Translations under genes and position numbers: made by a program | The notes under the pieces: generated by a model | What the model saw: only the letters and a program-made list of their open reading frames with translations | Databases searched by the model: none | What the model was told of the DNA's origin: nothing | Assembly: GCA_949825045.1 (NCBI GenBank) | Contig: OX463815.1 | Coordinates: forward strand, 17,787,231 to 17,851,230 | Length of the DNA: 64,000 bases | Origin: Argyresthia goedartella | Lineage: Eukaryota > Arthropoda > Insecta > Lepidoptera > Argyresthiidae | Direction: 5' to 3' | Shown here: piece by piece, positions 10,385-22,649 of the stretch | How positions within the stretch are numbered: position 1 is the stretch's first letter | Layout: each line of letters opens with the position of its first letter

Positions 10385-12100
10385 ACCCTACCAAAGCGTA
10401 TTTCATGCAGATTTTAATAATATAAAAAACAATGACAAAAAAATCTATTTACCTCACAGTGGTGGTGACTCACGCTAGGAAGCTATCCACCTATCTTACA
10501 AAACGGTCAGTATTATCATCGTCCACAATTATTATTGTTAATTCTTTTGTAGCAAAAAGCAGCGGTTTCTAGGCTTTAAGCTGAATGGCTGATTTCCGAG
10601 CCACAATAATAATAGCCAATATTAAATGTATTCCATTTAAAATAACTTTTGACCTATTTGCTAAAGCGGGACATTTTTGCACTTTCGGGGGACAGGGCGA
10701 CAGACAGTCTGAAAGCGGGACTGTCCCGCCCAAAGCGGGACGTATGGTCACTTTAAAAAATTCCTCCGTCTTTGAAATTTGGCATGTGATGAAGTTAGGT
10801 GATTCAGATTAGACTTAGATGTACAATAATCCAATAACTTTTGTTCCGAGAAGTTACCTACGTATTTTCACCTAAACATGAAAATCGTGTATAACTCTCC
10901 GTGAATATTTCCTTAGTTTGAAATACTTTCTGTATACTAACGTTTGTACTATTTAGAATAGGTATGTTTAAGAATCCAACATTTAACGATTTCAGAGATA
11001 CCTAAAATTAACTTTTTAATATTTGTCACTCTATCGTTAACTGAAAAATTGCTCTTTGGATTTGTATTTTTTAATATGTTTTTATATTCTAAAATACATA
11101 ACTTCGTTTAGTAATCCAATAGATTTTCCTTTTTTAACATTTTTTTTTAAATACCTTGTGAAAAATTGCTCCGTCCATTTTTATACCTTCATTAGTTATG
11201 ATTATGAGTCGCATTATTTTAATAGATTTTCCAATAATTAAATGGAAATTCGGCGAGTAGTGGCTCGTAGGTAAGTAGTGGCTTGGCAACGACCGGTCAT
11301 GGGTTCGGAGGGGGGTTATTACGTCAGTGACACGGACGCTGGTACCGGAGCTTTTATTTTGTGAACAGCAGCCTTATTCACAGATTTATTCCTTTGTGCT
11401 ATCATGTCACTTTGATTGTGCTTCTCTGTCCTATCTTTAAGGGATTTTGTGGATTTTACATCAACAACCTCTGCAGGATGTGGTGGTGGCGAATAGACTC
11501 CTTAGGTAAGGATACTAGTGGATATTTCCTCAGTCTGAAATACTTTCTGTATACTTAAGTGTATTAATACTAGTGTGGGGCCAGAAGCAATGTATGTATG
11601 TGCCTGAATGTAAATGTTATTATTATCAATCACTGAGCGAAGGGCAATGAACCTCATCGCCTGTGATTGGTTGTATATTATCAGGACAACAGAAGGCTGA
11701 ATACTTATAATTTCTTTCAACAAAGTTTCCTGGTTAGGTCAAAGTTAATAGGACGGATATGCACGACCGCTATACAAATAATATTTAGACTGGTATTGCC
11801 TTCAATACCAGCTTAGATATTATTATAATAAGTATTATCGTACTTTCAGAAGTTCAGATTAGTCCGCACTTTAGTCCAAGCTGTGAGGATTTTGTTTTAT
11901 AGAAACTTGAAAAACACCTCAGCCTCTGAAATTTGGCATCTGATGAAGTTAAGTAATACAGATTACAGATGTACAATAATCCAACAAAACTTGCAACGAG
12001 AAGTTAGATATTTTTACCTAAACAGGAAAGTCGCTTATAACTCTCTGTGAATATTTCCTCAGTCTGAAATACACGCCGCCGCGGCCGCCGCCGCACGCTC
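10385..12100. repeat. intergenic dispersed repeats
   Basis: No convincing gene. A 190-bp block at 10755-10945 (Leu/Phe-poor, containing GAAATTTGGCAT and TGAATATTTCC) is repeated at about 11900-12075, and its tail again at 11519-11560. A GCGGGAC-rich block with inverted halves sits at 10670-10745. At 11570-11615 there is a tail resembling the end of the SINE at 56800-56990 (CAGAAGCAATGTATGT). Confidence 0.6.
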
Positions 12101-12339
12101 ACATTATGAGACCGATGCCAGAAGAACAGGGTTGCCTCGACCGACTGCGCTCGAGTTCATTCTACAAGTTGTGTGTGTGTGATGAGAACTTTTTTTTTTT
12201 TTTGTTGGAGGGGAAAAAAATGGAATTACCCATGCCCAGGAGTCAGACCTCCCTGCTATGTCCGGGTCCCCACATATTGAGCGGGCATCAGCTCGTGTGG
12301 TAAACGGACTAAAAACAACCCCTTTGTGTTTACAGTTGT

Positions 12340-12440
12340 CCTACTAAGACTTTACTGTGAGCCATGGCCTCGGTATATGCTGAAGGCTTTCTCCCTGCAA
12401 TTTGCCCTTTTGGGCGATATATATGTGTATATGATATATA
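12340..12440 (+). repeat. dispersed repeat, copy 1
   Basis: The block containing CCATGGCCTCGGTATATGCT and TTGCAATTTGCCC.TTTGGGCGA recurs at 29488-29575. A nearby GAGCGG.CATCAGCTC motif is also shared (12279 and 29604). The family is not recognised. Confidence 0.7.
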
Positions 12441-12608
12441 TGGGGGGGATGAGAACTTGTCTTGCAATTTGCTCTTTTTATAGCTCTCGCATTCACACTC
12501 TCCCCCGACGACGACGCCTGCCTGTGCAGAGCGACAACCAGGGGATTTACACGATCAGTTCTACCGCATCCGTTCGCAAGCCAACGCATGGTGTAAACAG
12601 TCAACGCG

Positions 12609-12705
12609 CCGCCCTCAAAACGTATCGGCGACCGGATCGGTCGCCGCGCTAGGTGGCGGCGGCCGATTCGACGTCGCTTCGGTCGCCGATCCGTTCTGAG
12701 GGCGG
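12609..12705. mobile_element. GC-rich miniature element with 26-bp inverted ends
   Basis: The left end CCGCCCTCAAAACGTATCGG and the reverse complement of the right end CCGCCCTCAGAACGGATCGG match over about 26 bp with few differences, enclosing only ~45 bp. Similar GC-rich sequence with inverted CGGCCGCCGGATCA ends is found at 15600-15750 and 27185-27335. Confidence 0.6.
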
Positions 12706-12709
12706 TCGG

Positions 12710-14930
12710 ATGCTTACTCGTTTACTTACTCATAGGGTAAATGAGCCTAATATCATAGTTTTTAGTTTCTTCGTTCATTTTTATTAATATAGAGGTGATT
12801 CTATGTACTGTCTACCTTTCTCTTTTTATCCAGCATAATAAGAGTATAGTTAATATTAATAAACCCTCCATAAAAACCATAAAAAAATGGCCCGCGATGT
12901 TGAACCTTATTTTTTGTAATAAAGTTCAATACCTATGAAAAAATTGTCCGGCTCCCGGTTGCCGTTCGCTTGCACTGTCAAAACGTTTCTTGTGAAATGA
13001 CTTAACAACTTTTATTTATATGGAATCTCTATGGAATCACGCTAGGATTCCCTGCGTGCATAAGTTATACCTATGTATAAATTCAAATTAAGTTATAATA
13101 GTTTATCGGACTGATACAGAATGAAGGGCATCAAAATTCGAGTGTGGGTTTAAATTACAACATCATACGAGCTTTTTAATGCCCAGTTATGTACAGTACA
13201 TACATCTTTATCTACACATATCATAAGAAAGACTTTTCACTGAGAGTGCGAATTCATCTTGGTGTTGTGAGTTTTAGGGCTACGTGAATGTGTATTGTGT
13301 CAAAAGATGCGTATCGGCAAGGGTCACAAGATATTAAACATACATACAAAACTTTTTGGTAGAGAGCACCACTGTTTGTTTGTAGCATAATTGTGTTCTG
13401 TGGTTTGTAAAAAGCGACGTGTCACATTGTCGACAAAGTCTGTGACAAAAACCAGTTTCTTGTTTTCGTGGATATGAGAAATTGTAGTACCTCTGAACCC
13501 TTTTATTTAGGTTTCTATGAAGATGTATTAGATAGGTTGAAGGAAGAGCTCAGAAAATGTTAGATCATCATCATTTCTCTGATTAACGAAACTCTTTGCT
13601 TAAACTTGCTTTATTTATTTACTCTGATTTATCTGTAACCTCAAATGAACGATACTCTTTGCCTTGTAACAAAACTAAGGGTTTACTACAAACATTACTT
13701 TGACAGGTTTGATCCTCATTATCTAGTATTACCAATGGAAAGGCCCATATTAATATAGGTACTGCGCTCATCTCTCAGTAAATAACAGATTTGACATGGC
13801 ATCATTGTGACATGACATGTCAGCTGAGACAAATCTCAGAGCTGAGGACTATTTATTTTAGTGGCCCTGTTAGCTGTAGACCTCGAGAGCGATACAGGAA
13901 ATTTGCATTTTTTTTTCAAATTATTTTCCACCCCTCACATCCCCGACCCCTTGAAGTTTATAGGATGAACAACTGAAATTACTATAAATACAAATATTCC
14001 GACTGCATTTTCTATCAATACCACATACAAACTTAGGAATGCACCTGGTTACGTACATGAAGTATGAAAGAAGCTGCACCAGTAACTTTGTAAACTACAT
14101 TTTGCTATCTGAAATACAACCTATTATTATTTCATTAAAGTTAAATAGCCTTTGTCGTTTTTAAAATCTCCACAAATCCAACTTGGGCTGCAGCGGTTTC
14201 TTTAGAAGTTTCAACCCGCCATATTTCGTCCATTTTGTAAATTTTACAAAAACGGAATCAAAAATAAAAACTATCAAATATAATATATAATATAAGTTAA
14301 TTTATTATATATATAAGATAATTTCAAAGTGAAAAAGTTTGATGTGTGCGCTTTTACCCTACGTGGCGGCGGTACTTCAAATGAATGTTTGTCGGTAATG
14401 CACTGCAATCAGCCGGGGCGCAAGTGTTACCAACTCAGTGGATTTTCCACTAGACATGGTGGTTTAGACTTTCATTTTAGCGGTCAAAAAGTGGTTTTAG
14501 TGGCTAGTGAGTTTTCTATTCGATTAAGTTGATTTAGTTACTCGTAAGGTACTACATTCAACCACTGGCATAATTTTCATAATTATTATAGTTAGAAAAT
14601 ATCGCACTTATATAAAAAAGTGAATATTTTTTTGTTATGTTGGCAACACAAAATAACTAACGTGGTTTTCGTGGATTCCCCGAAATATGTTTTTCAATTT
14701 CTTCTATGATTTCGATTATAGAGTTTATTTGTATGGGTACTAGGTCGAGTTTAATTTGTGTATTGATTGCCTTGGTTTTATGATACCTATGCGTGTACGT
14801 GACCGCTTTTTTAGTTTAGGTACAAATTGCATACTTTTTTATAATTAGTTTTCAATATCGTTCATTTTGATACCTACTCCACTTGATATGATTAGAAGAT
14901 TTTTTTTCTTTGCCACACAATAAAGCGTAT
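12710..14930. other. intergenic, no gene seen
   Basis: AT-rich sequence without a frame that resembles a protein. No RNA gene or clear repeat was recognised apart from scattered simple AT runs. Confidence 0.5.
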
Positions 14931-14931
14931 A

Positions 14932-14962
14932 CAGAATCTGCTATACAGTATAGCAGATTCTG
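14932..14962. repeat. perfect 15-bp palindrome
   Basis: CAGAATCTGCTATAC, a single A, then the exact reverse complement. Confidence 0.85.
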
Positions 14963-15281
14963 AATAGTATAGCCTATACTGTTCTTATGATGACGTCGTA
15001 TTTATACCATCCTATGAAACTTGGGATAACTTTGATTCTAACGATACCTACGTTAATACCTAGGTACGCCGAAATCGGTTTAGTAGTTTAGTAAAAATCG
15101 TGGGTGTTAAAGAATCTCACTCAGATTTAAGTGTACATACTTATAAGTACATATAAATACGACATATAGGTACTCGTACATGTACCTACCCGTACCCCAT
15201 TAAACACCCAGTACATACATGTACGTACCTATTTCAGGGTAATTACAATTATGTACGAACCCTTAAAAAATTATGGAAAAC

Positions 15282-15330
15282 TGGTCAAGTGCGAGTCTAA
15301 CTCGCGTACGAAGGATTTCGTACTCACGTA
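15282..15330 (+). repeat. fragment of a dispersed insect repeat
   Basis: AACTGGTCAAGTGCGAGTCT followed by AACTCGCGTACGAAGGATTTCGTAC resembles a sequence I know as frequent in insect genomes. A second copy is at 32757-32805 (AACTGGTCGAGCTAGTGCGA). Confidence 0.5.
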
Positions 15331-15504
15331 CAATGGAATGGATGGTGTGGAGTGAATTTTTTGTAATAACTGTGCCTCTACCACTTCATATACGGGAAAA
15401 GCCATGACGCTATGTGTGTTTTGTACGCGAATACAGCGAAGCCAAAAGAAGGGTTATGTGTTTGACCAGTACCTATACTGTATGAATGTTCTGTACTGGG
15501 GGGC

Positions 15505-15868
15505 TTATGAATGAGAATGAGCCTTAAGGATATAGAACCGGGCACCGAGCAGACGGATTTTCGTACAGTAGAAGGACTAGGACCCAGTAAGCCGCAGCCA
15601 ACGTATCGGCCGCCGGATCAGCCGCCGCAGAAAGCAACGGTCGCCCGAGCTGTCGCCGCAGAACGCAACGGCGGCCGATGCGACGTCGAATCGGTCGCCG
15701 CTGCGATGGCAAGAGTAGTGTTGATCCGGCGGCCGTTACTAGGTAGTACCGCTGTGTGAATGATCCTAGCCGTTTGAGCCAGAGTAGTCATTCGAGGCGC
15801 CTCGCAGCGTTAACTGAATTTGACTTAATGCATTTGACTTATTGGACTTACAACGTTAGGTAGTAGGT
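15505..15868. repeat. flanking block, also present at 27092-27455
   Basis: This 364-bp block ends at the AGGT target duplication and adjoins the outer end of the LTR at 15869. The same 364 bp (a few substitutions, for example ATAGAACCG versus ATACAACCG) adjoins the inner end of the LTR at 27456. Being outside the element by target-duplication evidence, it is host flank. It contains the GC-rich inverted-repeat segment mentioned under 12609. Confidence 0.88.
15865..15868. other. target-site duplication AGGT, left
   Basis: AGGT directly before the LTR; matched by AGGT at 28313-28316 directly after the distal LTR. Confidence 0.85.
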
Positions 15869-17050
15869 TGTCGTGTGACGACAAGAACCTACCAGGACCT
15901 AACAGAAAACAACCAGGATAAAATTTAGTAGTAACAGTTTATTAGTTATTTACAGTGAAGACGATAAAAAAATGATACGAAGATGAGAATGAATGAGATG
16001 AGAACAGGTTTTTTATAAAACACAGGTTAAGTAAAAAAAAGGAAGCGGAGGGCACGGAGAGTAGCAGACCGGTGGGGTTAATGACCAGGATGCAGGTGTA
16101 TTTGTTGTTGTAGATGTTGTTGAAATCGTCGTTGTAGAAACGGTAGTGGGCGTACTTGTAGTTACAGCTCGCAGGATCCCGTTGTAGGATCGGCTCGCAG
16201 GATCCCGTTTGTAGGAACGGCTCGCAGGATCGTGTTTGAAGGAATGGCTCGCAGGATCGTGTTTGAAGGAACGGCTCGCAGGATCGTGTTTGAAGGAACG
16301 GCTCGCAGGATCATTTTTGAAGGAATGGCTTGCAGGATCGTGTTTGAAGGAACGACTCGCAGGATCGTGTTTGAAGGAACGACTCGCAGGATCGTGTTTG
16401 AAGGAACGGCTTGCAGGATCCCGGGGTGGTGCGACCCCGGGATAAGGCCTTAGGTGGTACTTCTAGTTCAGAAGCTGACGTGAGACTCCAGAATTTCAGA
16501 AATGTTCCGCTTTTATACCCTTTTTGGAGAGTTCTAAAAATTATTTAAATTAAACGTAATTTTTGTGAGTGGCCAAGAGAGAAAAAGTATTTTTGTAAAA
16601 GTATTGAAGCAAACCTATCAGACCGCTAACGAATATGAATGGACATTGCCATGACAACCAGATAAACAAAGACGTCAACAAATGTCAAAGTTTGGTTTCA
16701 GGCTCGTAATATAAAATTTAACAAGTTCACATAGCCAAAATTACATAACAGCGAAAGGAAAAAGGGTAGCGCACCAGCGCGCACGAAGCCCGAGATTGCA
16801 GAGTTTCGGAGAAAGCCAAATACAAGGTCACCAAAGGTAAACCCCTTCGCTATCGATTTAGAAGTGCTGATAGCATGAAAATGCAGAGCGAAAATGATTT
16901 GTTAATGTGTTCTTATGGTTTAAAACGTTACAGGGTCCTATGAAAATAAAGGTGATACCAAATATACAGCTATGCAGCTCAGCAAGAATCCAGCTGAAAA
17001 GCATGAAAGCATGAAAAGCAAGAATAGCATGTAAGTAGCATAACACTACA
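15869..17050 (-). repeat. 3' LTR of copy A
   Basis: About 1182 bp. It holds ten copies of the 27-bp GCTCGCAGGATC repeat at 16165-16425 and ends in the same GC-rich hairpin as copy B. In-frame read-through of the array gives repetitive short ORFs (RRIVFEGTA type) that are artefacts of the repeat. Confidence 0.9.
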
Positions 17051-17068
17051 TTTTCCCCCCGACCCTGG
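17051..17068 (-). promoter_or_regulatory. polypurine tract of copy A
   Basis: CCAGGGTCGGGGGGAAAA on the - strand, ending at the LTR boundary. Confidence 0.82.
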
Positions 17069-17614
17069 AAAAATTTTTGACTCAGCAAAAATTTTGATAT
17101 GTACAAAAATAAACCATAAAAACACAGCTTTGCAGAAACAGACATCACCAGGCAAAATCAGATATACCATCTCTTACATTCATCATCTTCATTCCGGTAA
17201 GGGTGGAGTTCACATTCAATGACTACCACTCTAAAAGTGTGTTTTCAAAAGGACATTCAGGCTTACTTAAGGAGTTGTCATCCGCTCCTGCGTGAAAAAA
17301 AAAATAAAATAAGTAGAGGTAAAGAGAAACAAATTAATCCTAAGGTAGCTTTAGTCGCTACGACTTAAGACAAGATTGAGAGCGGCCAGAGCAGTAGAGC
17401 TCGAAGCCAGAGATCAGCCACATCGCCAACGAGATGTGTCTGAAATAAAGATTTAAAAAAATTGGTGAAGACTAACCAACGAAAATTCGAGGTCCTAAAG
17501 TAAAATGTGTTGAAAAACACTGGATTAAAGGAAGAAATAAAATAATAAGGTGAAAATGATGGTGATATTTATATATATATATACAAATTAACAGTTAATA
17601 GAAGTTAAGAAAAT
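17069..17614 (-). other. 3' non-coding part of copy A
   Basis: Between the pol stop and the polypurine tract. It is shared with copy B (for example 17320-17450 with 8660-8785). No env-like frame is present. Confidence 0.7.
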
Positions 17615-20600
17615 TTAGGATTTAATGTCTTTAATGTGCCACTTGCCTCTAACTCCGTTAGGGTCTTCTAAAATGTATACTAATGGTGAAAGTTTGGTTA
17701 TTATTTTACACTTAACGAATTTAGGGGCAAGTTTAGCATTAGAGTATGCGCCAGCATTGCTTAAAACATGGTTTTTACGCCAAACAGTATTTCCCACATT
17801 AAATTCTTTAAAAGACCGGCGAAGATAATAGCGAGCGCTATTTTTAGCGTGAGCTATGTGAAGTTTAGTTTGAACTCTGTGAAAGATAGATGAGAGGAGA
17901 CCAGCATTAGACGCGCAAATATCACGAGGCATAAATATCAATTCCTCGAGATTCTGAGTTGGAGTATAGAAGGAACCACAAGGTATTGTTTCCCTACCAA
18001 AAACTAAAAAGTTTGGAGTAAAGCCAGTAGCAACGTTTGTAGCGCTGTTCATTGCGAACTGAATCTTAGTAAGATGGTTGTCCCAGGATCTATGATCGTC
18101 TCCTACTAGGGATGCTAGAGCTGTAATAATCGTACTATTAAATTTCTCTGTAGGATTAACCTGAGGACAATATAAAGCAGTGTGAAAAATACAAGGAACG
18201 TTATAAGAATTTAAGAATGAGTGGAATTCTCGCGACTGAAATTGAACAGCGTTGTCCATTATTATAGTTTGGGGAATGCCATGAACAAGAAACACTGAAT
18301 TTTCCAAGACATTAATGATATTAGCTGAAGTAGCCCGTTAAAGGGGAAAAATCATAGTATATTTAGTAAAATTGCAGTTAATTACCAGAATATACTGATT
18401 TATTCTCCGGGTCATAGGCAATGGACCCATAAGATCCAAGGATATAGTTTGAAAAGGTCTGGAGCAAAGTTTAGGTTTACCCATAAGACCATAGGGAGAA
18501 TGATTAGGGTGTTTGTAGGTTAAGCAGGTTTCACATGTCGAGATTAAATTGGCAATGTCCTTAAACATACCGGGCCAATAGTATTTTAAAGATATTTTCT
18601 TGAATGTTTTGAAGATACCAAGGTGGAGTTCTGAAGGGGAACCATGGCTAACTTCAATAAGTGCATGTCTATCTTGTGGCAGTGGAACTTCTTTCCAAAT
18701 AAAGTCGTCGTTTAGACGATCGGGAGAATGGATGCAGCGGTAAAGTTTGTTATCCCTGATAGTGTAGTTGGGATATGAGTCTGGGTTGTTGGAGCATCCG
18801 AGAAAAATCTTGTTGTAGTGTTCAAGTTCACGATCAGGTGGTTCTTCAATCGTAATAGGATGTACACCTTGAGATGAAGTTTCTCGTGTATCAGGACGCT
18901 CTTTATTCTTATGTCTTGATAATAAGTCAGGAACAACGTTATCCTTTCCTTTTTTATGTTTCAGGACAAAATTAAAACATGATAAGCGTATAGTCCAGCG
19001 AGCAAGTCTTCCAGATGGATTCGATAAGTTCTGAAACCATTTAAGTGCAGCGTGGTCAGTATATATTGTAAATTCCTTACCATTGTCTAGGTAACATCTC
19101 CAATGTTCTAGCGCAGTTATTACAGCTAATGTTTCTCTTTCAGTAGTTGAGTAGTTTTGTTGATTTTTGTTTAGTGCTTTACTCATGTAAGCAATCACGA
19201 CTTCTTTGTCATCTTGATGTTGAGTAAGCATTGCTCCTATGCCATAATTTGATGCATCACAATGTACAGAGAAGGGTAGTTCGAAGTTAGGGCAAGCAAG
19301 GACAGGAGCAGTTACCAAAGCTTCTTTAAGTTTCTGGAAAGCAGCTGCAGCCCTAGAATTCCATAAAAATTTAGGAGCGTTCTTTCCGGAACAGGTTAGT
19401 TGGTTGAGTGGGGAGGCAATAGTGCTGAAGTTTGGAATGAATCTTCTAAACCAGCTGCAAGTGCCTATGAATCTTCGAACTTCTTTTCTGCAAGTAGGTA
19501 CAGGATATTCTAGAATAGCCTCTATTTTATCTGGATCAGCACGTAGACCATACTCGTCCACTAGAAAACCAAGGTATTCCAGTTCTTTCCTGAAGAATTG
19601 ACTCTTTTCAAAGTTAATAGTCAGATTAGCATATGAAAGTTTTTCCAGAACTTTCATGAGAAGCGATATGTGCTCATCAAAAGTCTCGCTAATAATAATG
19701 ATGTCATCCAGATAGCAAAATACCTTGTTCTCAAATTCAGGAGTAAATAGCGTATCCATTAATCTTTGTTGAGTTGCAGGTGAGTTAGTGAGACCAAAAG
19801 GCATTACTTTGAATCTGAACATACCTCTTCCAGGAACATAAAATGCTGTCTTATCTCTATCAGCAGTATTCAAGGGAATCTCCCAAAATGCTTTCGCAAT
19901 GTCGATGCTTGATAAGTGTTTGGCATTTCTCAGGTTGTCCAAAATTTCGCTTATTAGAGGCATCGCATCACGACGTGTAACTGAGTTAAGCTTCCTGCTA
20001 TCTACGCAGAAACGCCATTCCCCATTCTTCTTTGGAGTGATGAGGACTGGAGATAACCATGGACTTTCGGATTGTTCAATGACGTTCCATCCCAGCATCT
20101 TGTCAACTTCATTAATTAAAGCCTTTTGTTTTTCAGGAGACAGTCTGTAACATCTTTGTTTGATCGGAAGAGAATCACCAGTGTCAATCTTGTGGGTGAT
20201 TAAGTGTGTGTTTCCCAGAACACCTTTTTCTTCAAAAGAGATTGTCTTGAAGCGTTGGATGATGTCATTAGCGATGTTCTTTTGATTAGGAGTTAAATGC
20301 TCATAAGGTAAAACTTTAATATCTTTAGTGTCGATGGCAAAGCATTTAGGATCTGTAAAGTTAAGAGAAGTTAAAGCACTAGGTAGAAGATTAAATTTTC
20401 TCCAAAAGTCGATACCTAGTATTAGAGAAGGGAATATTTCAAGGAAAACATAAGCTTTAATCAAGTGAGTTTCGTTATTGAAATGGACAGGTAAGTCAAA
20501 ATAACCCAAAGAATTAATTTTTTGATTATTAGCAGTAGAGACAGTAATAATATCTGACTTGAAAAGTTTGCAGCCCAGTTTAAGAATTTCCAAATGAGAA

Positions 20601-20824
20601 TTATTACCCAGAATAGTTACTGAGCTGCCAGAATCTAGTAAACCAGATAAAGTTAAGTCATAAATTTTGATATTAACGAATGGACGATTAAGATCTTGTT
20701 CTTTGGAGTAGAGTGTAGAAGAGATTTTGTAGCAAGCAAAGAAGTTTTGAATTGTTTTGATCCAATTAGTCCACTCGTCCTTATCAAAATTTGAGTTACT
20801 CTTCAAGTCAGCAGTTAGTTTTTT
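17615..20824 (-). pseudogene. pol: Ty3/gypsy pol of copy A (protease, RT, RNase H, integrase), one in-frame stop
   Basis: Read on the - strand from the slippery site. Order: protease with LLDSGSSVTILG; RT with SSIDIAKAFWEIPL, FGLTNSPA and the YLDD catalytic box; a tether; RNase H starting VHCDASNYGIGA with later YTDHAALKW; integrase zinc module (HGSPSELHLGIF ... CETCLTYKH); core with Asp in SLDLMGPLP, Asp in IIMDNAVQF and Glu in PTEKFNSTI. A single TAA at 18338-18340 cuts the integrase core after TMIFPL, and the frame continues unchanged to 17615. The product would reverse transcribe and insert the element. Residues around the second Asp (MDNAV instead of SDNGT) are unusual. With one stop removed from about 1060 codons, it looks like a recently inactivated copy. 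Confidence 0.92.
20815..20824 (-). promoter_or_regulatory. -1 ribosomal frameshift site between gag and pol
   Basis: On the - strand the last gag codons are ACA AAA AAC followed directly by the TAA stop. A-AAA-AAC is a canonical X-XXY-YYZ slippery heptamer (20818-20824). A -1 slip there enters the pol frame as KKLTADLKS, which stays open through the protease. This is the usual way such elements make Gag-Pol. I did not model a downstream RNA structure. Confidence 0.8.
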
Positions 20825-22231
20825 GTACTAGTATTAGGTTTGGGAGAACAAGTAGGGCACTCTGCAGTTTTAAAACCTTTAAGACCACATTTGAAACAAA
20901 TCCCGAATCGTGGTTGAGTGCAACTGTTCAAAGTATGACCTAGTTTACGACAGCGAACGCAAAAAGAACTTTCTTGGGGAGCTGCAGTTTGAGAGAGACT
21001 ATTAACTTGTCTAGAAGGGTATTTGTAGGTTGGAGTGAATTTATTCATGAAGGGAGGAGAAGGTCCTGAGTTATTAGAAGAGTTTGGAGAGTCAACTGAA
21101 CTTGAAGTGGAATGCTGGTAGTTGAATTCAGAAACATGAAGACTTTGTTGCAAACTTGGTTCTTTAAATTGTTTGTCTCTGTCTAGGAACTTTTCGTAGT
21201 TTTGGCAAGTGGCCAGAAGAGAATCGATAGAGTCAATGTCTTTTAGAGCTACGAAGACTGAATAACATGGGCGAATATTTCTCAAAATAATCTCCAATTG
21301 TTCTGTTTCAGAAAGTCTTTTTGAAAGGCGAGCGAACATTCCAGACATGATGGATATAAAGATGACGATAGGTTCATCACGACCTTGAGTACGATTCCTA
21401 ATCGCTTCTAGAAGTTTATGATCATAATGAAAACCACCAACGTCTTTGATTAGTAAAGAAGAAAGTTCGTTCCAAGTTAAGTTTGGATTCTGATTATATT
21501 TAAATCTGAACCAATGAAGAGCATTGTCGGTGAAAATTTCGAACGCCTGAGAAATCAACAAGTCCTTGGACAAGCCACGAGCTAAGCTATATCCTTCAAG
21601 TTTTTGAAGAAAGGATCTTGGACAGCTTTTACCATTGAAGGTGTGTCTTTTCAGATCTTTGAAGACGTTAGTTGGAGGGAAAGATTGAGGTGGTGGTGGA
21701 GGATACGGGGTATGGGTCTGGACAGAAGTTTGAGAAACAAGAGGGGGTTCCATGACAGTCGGTTCAGCAGGAAGGTCCAGTGATGGAGAGTGATTTGCAG
21801 TTGAAGGTGGAGCCAAGGATCCGAACTGTTTATAAATATCGTCAAATTTCAACTTCAAAGTATCGAAACTAGCTTTAGAGTCTGGATATAAGTCCGTATC
21901 TATTCGCTACAATCTGTAAAAAAACATGATTAATAAAAGTTTCTATTAATCGTAAATATTTGGTTTCACCTTGTAAAATTTTTTCAATTTTACAATCCAG
22001 GTAAGTCAGAGTAGAACCAATTTGAGACAAGTCATCCTCAATCGGAACTGGAGAAGTCAGAATATCTTCGGGGTGAGAATTCGCAACTAAACGCAAAACC
22101 TGTTTTTTAAGAAGCAAAACAGTATTAGCTGGTTCCTCATATCTAATCTTTACTTCGTATTCGAGCTCGGCTTTGTTCAGGAATTCGTACTTAATAACCC
22201 TTTCCATTGTTATAGTTAAGTGTAGAGTCAA
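20815..22231 (-). pseudogene. gag: Ty3/gypsy Gag of copy A, one frameshift
   Basis: Two - strand frames, 22231-21875 and then 21858-20815, make up one Gag. The first starts MTLHLTITMERVIKYEF and ends at TAA at 21875. The second is open from just after a TAG near 21910 and continues with DTDLYPDSKASF, so a small indel lies between the two stops. The second part has a Pro-rich stretch, a helical capsid region with FNGKSCPRSFLQKLEGYS and two zinc knuckles near the end. The first knuckle, CVRCRKLGHTLNSC, is canonical. The second, CFKCGLKGFKTAEC, has Phe where the zinc-binding His should be. Gag packages the element RNA. Confidence 0.85.
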
Positions 22232-22288
22232 GTGTTATAGAAGTGAAGTGAAGTGAAGTGAAATAGTGTAAGTTAAATGTAGGCCTAA

Positions 22289-22292
22289 ATAT
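22289..22292. other. target-site duplication ATAT of the nested element
   Basis: ATAT before 22293 matches ATAT at 26936-26939. Removing the insert and one ATAT restores GCCTAAATATAATCCAGATGA, the uninterrupted sequence seen in copy B at about 8938 and 9103. Confidence 0.92.
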
Positions 22293-22649
22293 TGTTACGC
22301 CGGTAGGTTAGGTCAAAAACTTTGAACGTCAATTTCAGTGCTTTAGAGGCGTTTTCAGCAGGCTGAAAAGTCATTTCAGGCCGTTTCAGAAGTTACTCTA
22401 TCACATATCTAAAGATCGAAATTTCACCCAAGTTGCCGTCGTTTTCAGGCGCCTGAAACATGTTTTCAGTCCGTTTCAGGGCACCCTCTATCAGATGACG
22501 CCATAACCTGAAAACCCGTTTTCAGGCGTTTTCAGGACCCCTTATGGGCCTCTGAAGCACAAATCGTCATATGGCTAAATATCCGGTAGGAGTGACAGAG
22601 ATAGCACTACTTGAAAGAGATAGCTATACTCGGAACATTCGAGAAGTGT
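22293..22649 (+). repeat. 5' LTR of the nested element (3' part deleted)
   Basis: It matches 26136-26492 base for base. The junction at 22649/22650 switches from LTR to pol sequence. One perfect heat-shock element remains at 22632-22646; the TATA box is lost. Confidence 0.92.

Noticed and set aside
16232..16453. Repetitive ORFs such as RRIVFEGTA/AGSCLKERL
   Set aside because: They are translations of the 27-bp LTR minisatellite; the same array gives long frames in two phases and has no start context or codon bias.
17069..17614. An env gene in copy A
   Set aside because: The interval between pol and the polypurine tract is only ~550 bp, is shared with the deleted copy B and contains no signal-peptide or membrane-like frame.
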